A stretch of 29,806 nucleotides of DNA from the NCBI GenBank assembly GCA_963592205.1, contig CAVAVU010000063.1:1-29806 (forward strand). The letters run 5' to 3'. Source of the stretch: Claveliimonas sp963592205 (GTDB lineage: Bacteria; Bacillota; Clostridia; Lachnospirales; Lachnospiraceae). Every line of letters begins with the position of its first letter. Positions within the stretch are counted from its first letter, which is position 1. A program made the translations under genes and the position numbers. Shown here piece after piece: positions 6,832 through 13,478 of the stretch. Under the pieces are notes generated by a model. That model made no database searches and was not told where the DNA came from. It saw only the letters and a list, made by a program, of their open reading frames with translations.

Positions 6832-8869
6832 TTCCGTTACCGTCGGATTTATCGGCAATCCCAATTGCGGTAAAACCACACTATTTAATGCTTACACCGG
6901 AGCCAATCTTAAGGTCGCCAACTGGCCGGGCGTTACGGTAGAAAAAAAAGAAGGACATACCACTTATGAAGGACAGGATTACACACTGATCGATCTTCCG
7001 GGTATCTACAGCCTGACTTCCTATACTATGGAAGAGAAGGTCTCCCGCGAATGCATTCTGAGCGATGAAGTCGATGTGATCATCGATGTAGCTGACGCAT
7101 CCAGTCTGGAGCGGAATCTGTATCTGACACTTCAGTTAATCGAACTTGGCAAACCCGTTGTCCTTGCGCTGAACATGATGGATATTGTAGAAGAACGCGG
7201 TATGGAGATTGATCTGCACCGTCTTCCGGAAATGCTGGGCATCCCTGTCATTCCGGTATCTGCCAGAAAGAAAACAGGGCTTTCCATATTGATGCATGCA
7301 GTCGCACATCACAAAGATGTTTCGCACCAGGATCCCCTGATCCATCATCATCCTGGACTACGCAGCCATCACCGTCACAATCATCATGCTGAATATGCCA
7401 TGGTATATACGGATGAGATCGAGGATAAAATTGATCTGCTGATCGAGCGCATCAAGCATACATATCCGGACTTTCCGAACAAAAGATGGTTAGCGATTAA
7501 ATACCTTGAAATGGATACCAGCGCTTCTGAACAATGGCCACTTGATACTTCCGATATTCTGGATCGAAGCTATGAAAAAGAATTGATCAATCAAAAATAT
7601 GATTTCATCGAGGAAATAATTGCAGAAACTCTTGTAAATAAATCCAGCCGCGAAAAGCGTACCGATCGGATCGACCGCTGGCTTACCGGAAAGTACACCG
7701 GTCTCCCGATTTTTTTGCTCATCATGGCTATGGTTTTTTTTCTAACCTTTACGGTAGGCGATTTTCTGAAAGGCTATTTTGAGATTGCATTGGAACTGAT
7801 CTCATCGTCCGTTGCAAATGATCTGGCTTCCATACATACCCAGCCAATGCTCCAGTCTCTTATCGTGGACGGTGTAATTGCAGGCGTAGGCGGCATTCTC
7901 ACCTTCCTGCCTAATATATTTATCCTGTTTCTGGCTCTTGCATTTCTGGAAGACAGCGGATATATGGCCAGAGTCGCCTTCGTCATGGATGATATCATGA
8001 GCAGTCTCGGACTTTCCGGTCGTGCATTCATCCCGCTTTTACTTGGCTTCGGATGTTCCGTCCCGGCTGTCATGGCATCCCGGGCTCTGGAGCACAGAAA
8101 AGACAGATTAAAAACAATACTGATCACACCTTTTATGTCCTGCAGCGCCAGACTTCCGATATACGTATTATTTTCCTCTATGTTTTTTGGAAAATATGCG
8201 ATGTTGGTCTGTTATGGTATGTATCTTCTGGGCATCATTGTGGCAATTTTAACTGCGTTCATCCTGTCCCGGATTGACAACAGTAAAGCAGAGCATGCGT
8301 TGCTGATTGAACTTCCAGAATACAAGACACCGAACGCCAGAACCATCGCTATCTATGTATGGGAAAAGGTTAAAGATTACCTGACACGGGCAGGAACCGT
8401 TATTTTCCTAGCATCCGTTGTCATGTGGGTACTCTTAAACTTTGGTCCGAGCGGATATGTAACAGACATCAGCAAAAGCTTCGGTTCCTATATCGGCAGA
8501 GCCATCGTGCCTGTCTTCGCACCGGCAGGTCTCGGATACTGGCAGATCATCGTTGCACTGATTGCAGGAATTGCAGCTAAAGAAGTGGTCGTTTCCAGCT
8601 GCGGTGTCCTCTTTGGCATCTCAAACATCGCCTCTGCAAACGGCATGAGTTCTGCCCTGACTGCTTTAAACGGCATTGAATTCGGCACCGCCAATGCTCT
8701 GGCACTGATGGTATTCTGTCTGCTGTATGTTCCATGTACGGCAACGATTGCTACAATCCGTCGGGAAACTGAAAGCAGAAAGCTCACCATACTCTTCGTA
8801 CTGTTCCAGCTCTGTGTTGCCTGGATCACGAGTTTTCTTTTCTATCATCTATTTCTATTAATAGGATAA
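6824..8869 (+). CDS. feoB: Ferrous iron transport protein B
   Basis: Inner-membrane Fe(II) transporter with a cytosolic G domain, 681 residues. G motifs: G1 'GNPNCGKT' (11-18), G3 'DLPG' (57-60), G4 'NMMD' (117-120), G5 'SAR' (146-148). The membrane part has the two gate motifs, 'GFGCSVPAVMASR' and 'VPCTATIATIRRE', in about the usual positions, and ends with a hydrophobic helix. An insertion between the G domain and the helical linker is very histidine-rich (11 His in residues 162-188), which is variable in the family and may bind metal. Translation is coupled to feoA by an 8-base overlap. A strong terminator follows 7 bases after the stop. No feoC is seen. Confidence 0.97.
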   Translation: MNNSVTVGFIGNPNCGKTTLFNAYTGANLKVANWPGVTVEKKEGHTTYEGQDYTLIDLPGIYSLTSYTMEEKVSRECILSDEVDVIIDVADASSLERNLYLTLQLIELGKPVVLALNMMDIVEERGMEIDLHRLPEMLGIPVIPVSARKKTGLSILMHAVAHHKDVSHQDPLIHHHPGLRSHHRHNHHAEYAMVYTDEIEDKIDLLIERIKHTYPDFPNKRWLAIKYLEMDTSASEQWPLDTSDILDRSYEKELINQKYDFIEEIIAETLVNKSSREKRTDRIDRWLTGKYTGLPIFLLIMAMVFFLTFTVGDFLKGYFEIALELISSSVANDLASIHTQPMLQSLIVDGVIAGVGGILTFLPNIFILFLALAFLEDSGYMARVAFVMDDIMSSLGLSGRAFIPLLLGFGCSVPAVMASRALEHRKDRLKTILITPFMSCSARLPIYVLFSSMFFGKYAMLVCYGMYLLGIIVAILTAFILSRIDNSKAEHALLIELPEYKTPNARTIAIYVWEKVKDYLTRAGTVIFLASVVMWVLLNFGPSGYVTDISKSFGSYIGRAIVPVFAPAGLGYWQIIVALIAGIAAKEVVVSSCGVLFGISNIASANGMSSALTALNGIEFGTANALALMVFCLLYVPCTATIATIRRETESRKLTILFVLFQLCVAWITSFLFYHLFLLIG

Positions 8870-8876
8870 ATGCACC

Positions 8877-8910
8877 AAAGGCACCGGGATTCTCTCCCGA
8901 TGCCTTTTTT
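8877..8910 (+). terminator. Intrinsic terminator after feoB
   Basis: The stem AAAGGCA/TGCCTTT continues past one mismatch into CGGGA/TCCCG with a 5-base loop. The downstream arm runs into six T (8905-8910). It works on the plus strand; the minus-strand tail is too short to stop the convergent aldehyde dehydrogenase transcript well. Confidence 0.9.
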
Positions 8911-8934
8911 ATCTTTCTGCCTTTGTACTCAATC

Positions 8935-10302
8935 TTACATCAGCTTCTTTAATATATTGAGCTTATTTTTAAATGGTGCATACCGGATCGGTATATCAAT
9001 AAGTAGTGATTTCTTCATGATGCTTTTCTTATGTGTAAACGTGTCAAAGCTATCCTTTCCGTGATAACCACCCATTCCGCTGTTAGCCACACCGCCAAAC
9101 GGCATATGGGATGTCGCAAGATGTACGATCGTATCATTGATACAGCCGCCGCCATAAGACACCTGTTTCAGCATCATCTCTTCTCTCTGTTTATCTTTTG
9201 TAAAATAATAGAGTGCTAACGGTCTCGGTCTGGCATTGACCATCTGGATTGCCTCTTCAATATCATAAAATGTAAGTACTGGAAGCAACGGTCCAAAGAT
9301 CTCTTCCTGCATAACCGGGCTCTCCCAGGTTACCTGATCCAGCACTGTCGGCTCAATCTTAAGCGCACCCACATCTGATCCGCCTCCGCAGATAATATGC
9401 ACCTGCTCCGTCAGACCAAGCACACGGTTGAAATGCTTTTCATTAATCATCTTTGGATATTCCGGATTCTGCATTGGCTCTTTACCGAACATCTTACGGA
9501 TATACTTTTCTATATAACGGACAAGCTTGTCCTTCACACTGTTCTGTACCAGAATATAGTCCGGTGCCACACAGGTCTGTCCACAGTTCAGGAACTTGCC
9601 CCAGACAATGCGCTTCGCCGCAAGCTTCAGATCCGCCGTCTCGTCCACAATACAAGGACTCTTCCCGCCAAGTTCCAGACTCACCGGTGTCAGATGCGCA
9701 GACGCCTTCTCCATCACGTACTTGCCGACATTCACACTTCCCGTAAAGAATATATAATCAAACTTCTCATTCAGAAGTGCCTGATTCTCCTGTCTTCCGC
9801 CTTCCACAACAGCGATATATTTCTCCGGAAACAGCTCTTTTAACATATCTGCCATAACCTTTGTCGTATGCGGTGAATACGCAGACGGCTTCACCACTGC
9901 GCAGTTCCCTGCACAGATTGCTCCCACAAGCGGTGCGATTGTAAGCTGGAACGGATAATTCCACGGCGACATGATCAACACGATACCATATGGTTCCGGA
10001 TATACGATCGACTTCGATGGAAACTGCGTGATCGGTGTCGGCACTCTCCTCGGCGTCGCCCATTTACGAAGATGCTTTAACGTATATCGTATCTCTTCTT
10101 TTACAATACCAATCTCTGTCGCATAAGCTTCAAAATTCGATTTATTCAGATCCTGATACAACGCATCCATGATCTCCTGTTCGTGTACCGTAATCCACTG
10201 ATATAGCTTCTTTAACTGACGGATACGAAACTCCACATCCTTCGTATCACCTGTTTGAAAATACGCTCTCTGCGCATGCAGCATACTCTTATATTCTGTC
10301 AT
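8935..10302 (-). CDS. NAD(P)-dependent aldehyde dehydrogenase (class 3 type)
   Basis: Oxidises aliphatic or aromatic aldehydes to acids in the cytoplasm. At 455 residues it has the short class-3 length. Catalytic residues are visible: 'MSPWNYP' (oxyanion Asn115), 'LELGGKSP' (general base Glu210) and 'NCGQTC' (nucleophile Cys244), with 'EEIFGPLLPV' towards the C terminus. The C terminus ends in a basic/hydrophobic stretch ('RYAPFKNKLNILKKLM'), similar to members that associate with membranes. The ATG at 10302 has GGGAGA about 5 bases upstream. It follows the small membrane-peptide gene by 15 bases and may be cotranscribed with it. The physiological aldehyde cannot be read from the sequence. 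Confidence 0.92.
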   Translation of the reverse strand: MTEYKSMLHAQRAYFQTGDTKDVEFRIRQLKKLYQWITVHEQEIMDALYQDLNKSNFEAYATEIGIVKEEIRYTLKHLRKWATPRRVPTPITQFPSKSIVYPEPYGIVLIMSPWNYPFQLTIAPLVGAICAGNCAVVKPSAYSPHTTKVMADMLKELFPEKYIAVVEGGRQENQALLNEKFDYIFFTGSVNVGKYVMEKASAHLTPVSLELGGKSPCIVDETADLKLAAKRIVWGKFLNCGQTCVAPDYILVQNSVKDKLVRYIEKYIRKMFGKEPMQNPEYPKMINEKHFNRVLGLTEQVHIICGGGSDVGALKIEPTVLDQVTWESPVMQEEIFGPLLPVLTFYDIEEAIQMVNARPRPLALYYFTKDKQREEMMLKQVSYGGGCINDTIVHLATSHMPFGGVANSGMGGYHGKDSFDTFTHKKSIMKKSLLIDIPIRYAPFKNKLNILKKLM

Positions 10303-10317
10303 AATGTTCTCCCATGT

Positions 10318-10491
10318 TCAGATGGCAAGCTGTGTATCGGTGCCGTAACAGATCGCCGCTGCGCACACACACCACATCGCCAGATACACGATTCCCGGTA
10401 TACTTGTCTCTGTAAATCCAAATACCAGAATAATAATGATCATTGCGATCACACCTGCCACTGCTACTAATCTTTTTCCTGTTTTTTTCAT
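10318..10491 (-). CDS. Small hydrophobic membrane protein, 57 residues
   Basis: Not recognised. It starts MKKTGKRLV, then has two hydrophobic segments (about 9-26 and 32-50) separated by a short polar turn, and looks like a two-helix membrane peptide with a basic N terminus. The ATG at 10491 has a good GAGGTG ribosome site 7 bases upstream. A GTG five codons earlier lies inside that site and is not used. It sits between the PHP gene and the aldehyde dehydrogenase on the same strand, 15 bases before the latter. The good ribosome site and packing support a real gene; conservation is unknown. Confidence 0.6.
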   Translation of the reverse strand: MKKTGKRLVAVAGVIAMIIIILVFGFTETSIPGIVYLAMWCVCAAAICYGTDTQLAI

Positions 10492-10552
10492 AAAAGAACA
10501 CCTCACTTCCTGTAATCACTATAGCAAGTAAGGTGTCCAATAATCCGTACAC

Positions 10553-11395
10553 CTATTTCTTTGAACGGAATTTTTTTGCTTTTTTCAGATACGGAATCTC
10601 GATCGGATCTACCGGAGTTACCGGATTCTCAATCTTGTCCTTCTTTCTCCGTTTGAAATATTTCAGCATAGCGCCTCCCCGGTTGTAGAACCAGAACAGA
10701 TCCGCCAGAATCCTGTGCAATGCTCCCATTTTCTCCTTGGTAGTTCTGCCATACAGGACTCCTCCTGCCTGAATCTCTGCCTTTTCCCGAATCAGATTGA
10801 TCAGCTCCGTCTCACAGCTAACCGTCTTCGGAAGTATCGTATAGCCTGTCCCGATACAGTCTGTCTTGTGAGCATCACTTCCGCCTACTCCCGGCTTCCC
10901 ATACTCTGCTGCAAGTCTGGCTGCGCTGTCATTAGACTCTTGCGATTCGCAGGCATTAAATACTTCGATAAAATCAAATCTTTTCACAAATTCCTGTGAT
11001 TTGCGATACCGCTTTGTGTTGGTCATGCTCATATACTTGGCACCATAAGGATGTGCCGGTCCCAGGATTCCGCCATGTCTGTGCACAAAGTCAATCAGGA
11101 TCGATACCGGAAGACCTTTTACTTCCAGCAACCGCATACGCACACCTTCCGGCATGATACACAGCATATGCCCCGCATCCAGCGTATCGTACTCAATGCC
11201 CTTCAATACCACGAAGTCCTGATGGACTTTTCCTTTCATTTCGTATTTCCAATGCCTGTAACCATGATAACTGTCATGGTCCGTGATCAGCATTCCATCA
11301 AAGCCTTTTTCTTTCAGAACAGTTATATATTCATCCAGGCTTACCCGGCTGTCAATCGAGCCTTCATGCACATGACAATGCATATCTATCTTCAT
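10553..11395 (-). CDS. PHP-domain metal-dependent phosphoesterase
   Basis: Hydrolase of the polymerase-and-histidinol-phosphatase superfamily, 280 residues. The metal ligands are in place: 'HCH' (His6, His8), 'TDHD' (Asp39, His40), Glu68 in 'GIEYD', 'PAHPYG' (His115) and 'GGSDAH' (Asp174, His176). The substrate is not evident; relatives act on phosphorylated small molecules or short oligonucleotides. A C-terminal extension from about residue 230 is strongly basic ('YFKRRKKDK' and a final 'KKAKKFRSKK'), which could favour contact with nucleic acid or membrane. Start: GGAGG 8 bases before the ATG. A candidate promoter lies about 30 bases upstream. Confidence 0.85.
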   Translation of the reverse strand: MKIDMHCHVHEGSIDSRVSLDEYITVLKEKGFDGMLITDHDSYHGYRHWKYEMKGKVHQDFVVLKGIEYDTLDAGHMLCIMPEGVRMRLLEVKGLPVSILIDFVHRHGGILGPAHPYGAKYMSMTNTKRYRKSQEFVKRFDFIEVFNACESQESNDSAARLAAEYGKPGVGGSDAHKTDCIGTGYTILPKTVSCETELINLIREKAEIQAGGVLYGRTTKEKMGALHRILADLFWFYNRGGAMLKYFKRRKKDKIENPVTPVDPIEIPYLKKAKKFRSKK

Positions 11396-11423
11396 GTGTA
11401 AGCCTCCTTTGTCATTTTTCTTT

Positions 11424-11451
11424 ATTATACCACGTTACCGTCAAAATACAA
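11424..11451 (-). promoter_or_regulatory. Promoter of the PHP gene
   Basis: On the minus strand TTGTAT (11446-11451) and a perfect TATAAT (11424-11429) are 16 bases apart, about 28 bases before the PHP start codon. The -35 borders the hairpin that follows the DUF4203-like gene. Confidence 0.5.
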
Positions 11452-11452
11452 C

Positions 11453-11501
11453 AAAGGCACTCTGCCAATACAGCCTCCGCTGCCATCGACAAAATGCCTT
11501 T
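11453..11501 (-). terminator. Possible terminator after the DUF4203-like gene
   Basis: The perfect arms AAAGGCA/TGCCTTT (11495-11501 with 11453-11459, minus strand) enclose a shorter internal CAGC/GCTG hairpin. The U tail is imperfect (GTTGTATTTT). The position, 18 bases after the stop, suits a terminator, but the loop is long. Confidence 0.4.
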
Positions 11502-11519
11502 ATCTGCATAACATATAAA

Positions 11520-12383
11520 CTACTCTATAATCTTAAAATCATCGTCAAAGTCCAGATCGTCATATCCGGATTCAAGATCATCATCAAGATATCCTTCATC
11601 CGCATCATAATCCGCATCCAGATCATCGTCACTGTCCGGCACATCATCATAATAATCTGTCTCCAGATCATCATCTTCCAGATCGCTCACTTCCACATCA
11701 TCCAGGTCATCATCGTCAAGCAGCATTCTTGCCTGCTCCACTTCTGTTTCTCTGGATTCTTTTTCTCTGTGTTCGTCAGCCTTTTTCACCTGTTTCCTGC
11801 CAACCTGTCTGGATCGCATGATAAACTGCACTGCCACACAGATTGCAATGATCACGACCGGTACTGCAATCGCCGCAATAAGATAGCTGTCCAGACCAAT
11901 CAGCGACACAAGCGCATTACCTGCCATATAACCACCGTAAATGGATGTGATAATGATTACAAGTGGATCGAACATCTTCATTGTAACGATTGCAAGAATC
12001 AATCCCAACACGCCGCACACTGCAATCACCGGTATGGACTGCTGACCGATCGCAGATATTCCCATGCTGAATATTGCAAGCCAGACAAAGAAAAATATAC
12101 CGACTCTGTAAAATACACATACAAGAATTGCCAGTATTACTGCGCCTCCTGCCATAGCTCCCACAGATGCCATTCCATTCAGTCCTGCCACAGCAGAAAC
12201 GATGCCTCCCACTGCCACTCCCAGAACAAGTCCTACCAATGCTGCCCACACACGCGCCAGCTTCAATCCGAACAGACCAATAATCAATCCGATACAGATC
12301 GTAACGGCCAGTACCACCGTAGTCTGCAGAAAGGACAGACCATTGCCTGCTATCTGATTAACCTGAGTCATCATATCATTCAT
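11520..12383 (-). CDS. DUF4203/TMEM198-like membrane protein with polyacidic tail
   Basis: Integral membrane protein of 287 residues. Seven or so hydrophobic helices occupy about 17-190, with glycine-rich 'GLVLGVAVGG' and alternating small residues typical of DUF4203-like proteins. A basic patch ('RSRQVGRKQVKK') marks the cytosolic exit. The last 68 residues (220-287) hold 36 Asp/Glu and a single Lys in a run of DDD/DDL units, probably disordered in the cytoplasm. Start: AGGAGA 5 bases before ATG 12383. It lies 51 bases downstream of the DUF6465 gene, with no terminator between, so the two are likely cotranscribed. The function is unknown. Confidence 0.75.
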   Translation of the reverse strand: MNDMMTQVNQIAGNGLSFLQTTVVLAVTICIGLIIGLFGLKLARVWAALVGLVLGVAVGGIVSAVAGLNGMASVGAMAGGAVILAILVCVFYRVGIFFFVWLAIFSMGISAIGQQSIPVIAVCGVLGLILAIVTMKMFDPLVIIITSIYGGYMAGNALVSLIGLDSYLIAAIAVPVVIIAICVAVQFIMRSRQVGRKQVKKADEHREKESRETEVEQARMLLDDDDLDDVEVSDLEDDDLETDYYDDVPDSDDDLDADYDADEGYLDDDLESGYDDLDFDDDFKIIE

Positions 12384-12434
12384 ACTAATTCTCCTTCGTG
12401 CTGCTCTTTTATGACTGCATATTCCGGTGCCAGA

Positions 12435-12914
12435 TTAGAATTCTACTGATCCGCTCTCGTCGCCGTTGATCACATAGTACACTTTGCTTTCTTCCGGTTT
12501 GATGTAAAGATCCATCGTCTTGATCTCACCAATCTTATGACCAGACTTTGTCCATGCTTTCTTTACGTTTGCAATCATTGTATCTTCGTGTACCTGCTTG
12601 CCATAGTATTCTACGTAAGCATTTACTTTCATGTCTTTTTTGCTTCTTCTTGTAGTTGCTTTTTTAGCTGCTTTCTTCGTCTCTTCTACAGCAGTCTTAG
12701 CTGCTGCTTTTGTCTCTTTCGCTGCTTTTTTAGCTGCAGGTTTGACTTCTTCTGCTGCCTTCGTCTCTGCTTTAACCTTAACTTCCTCTGCAGCTGCTTT
12801 ACTCTCTGCCGCAACCTTTCTTGCTACTGCCTGTGCTTCAGATACAGCCTTTCTCGCTGCTGCCTGTGCCTCTGCTGCAACATTCTTTCCAGCTGTTTTC
12901 TTAGTTCTTGCCAT
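12435..12914 (-). CDS. DUF6465 protein with histone H1-like Lys/Ala tail
   Basis: 159 residues in two parts. Residues 1-94 are a low-complexity, probably helical or disordered Lys/Ala/Glu tail with repeated 'AAR', 'KAA' and 'KKA' units. I count 27 Lys/Arg against 12 Asp/Glu, and TTRRSKK ends the tail. Residues 95-159 form a compact domain ('VNAYVEYYGKQV', 'YIKPEESKVYYVINGDESGSVEF') that I recognise as DUF6465, a Firmicutes family without known function. The tail resembles bacterial histone H1-like or chromatin-binding tails, but DNA binding is an inference. Start: GGAGG about 6 bases before the ATG. A good promoter lies about 80 bases upstream. Confidence 0.8.
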   Translation of the reverse strand: MARTKKTAGKNVAAEAQAAARKAVSEAQAVARKVAAESKAAAEEVKVKAETKAAEEVKPAAKKAAKETKAAAKTAVEETKKAAKKATTRRSKKDMKVNAYVEYYGKQVHEDTMIANVKKAWTKSGHKIGEIKTMDLYIKPEESKVYYVINGDESGSVEF

Positions 12915-12993
12915 GATAATTCCTCCAAATACTATATTCTATCTACACTTATGTGCCGTCTTATTCTGTCTGACCCCTGATGTAACAGGAATT

Positions 12994-13021
12994 ATTATAG
13001 CACTTCTGGAAGATATTTCAA
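12994..13021 (-). promoter_or_regulatory. Promoter of the DUF6465/DUF4203-like pair
   Basis: On the minus strand TTGAAA (13016-13021) and a perfect TATAAT (12994-12999) are 16 bases apart, in the gap between trxA and the DUF6465 gene. Confidence 0.55.
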
Positions 13022-13044
13022 TTAAAGTTTGCAGCGTAATTATT

Positions 13045-13356
13045 TTATTTACCGACAAATGTCAACAATTCCTGCTTGGTCTGCTCGCCTACAGTACGTT
13101 TTGCTACCTCGCCATTTTCAAAAATGAGAAACGTAGGAATTGACATGACACGATATTCTCTCGCAATATCCATTGCATTATCGATATCCAGTTTGCATAC
13201 CATAATATCAGAATATTCGTCTGCAATCTCTTCTACGGTTGGTCCCATATTCTGACAAGGTCCGCACCACTGTGCCCAGAAATCAACCAGTACCGGCTTG
13301 TCTGCCTTTAATACTACATCTTTAAAATCTTCTGCTGTTACATGTATTGCTGCCAT
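13045..13356 (-). CDS. trxA: Thioredoxin
   Basis: Cytosolic dithiol-disulfide reductant of 103 residues, single domain. The redox site 'WCGPC' (30-34) is preceded by 'VLVDFWAQ', and the cis-proline motif is 'SIPTFL'. No signal peptide. Start ATG 13356 is preceded by GAGG about 7 bases upstream. A TATAAT (13406-13411) lies about 50 bases upstream with only a weak -35, so it may have its own promoter. It follows the GTPase-NYN gene by about 120 bases. No thioredoxin reductase is in the window. Confidence 0.95.
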   Translation of the reverse strand: MAAIHVTAEDFKDVVLKADKPVLVDFWAQWCGPCQNMGPTVEEIADEYSDIMVCKLDIDNAMDIAREYRVMSIPTFLIFENGEVAKRTVGEQTKQELLTFVGK

Positions 13357-13478
13357 ATATTTATCCTCTTTTCTTTTTAACCTTAGTCTGTAAGTTCCTG
13401 ACTAGATTATACATGATACCGCGAGAAATATCACGGCTTTTACTGAAATAAATCCTCATGAACAGTCTCGCGAAATCC

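Noticed and set aside
11394..12449. A 351-codon plus-strand frame opposite the DUF4203-like gene
   Set aside because: Its His/Cys/Ser/Tyr-rich sequence arises from the complement of the Asp-rich tail and hydrophobic helices; no start signals.
13420..13472. Inverted repeat CGCGAGA / TCTCGCG upstream of trxA
   Set aside because: The arms are only 7 bases and 39 bases apart, with no U run and no known operator pattern.
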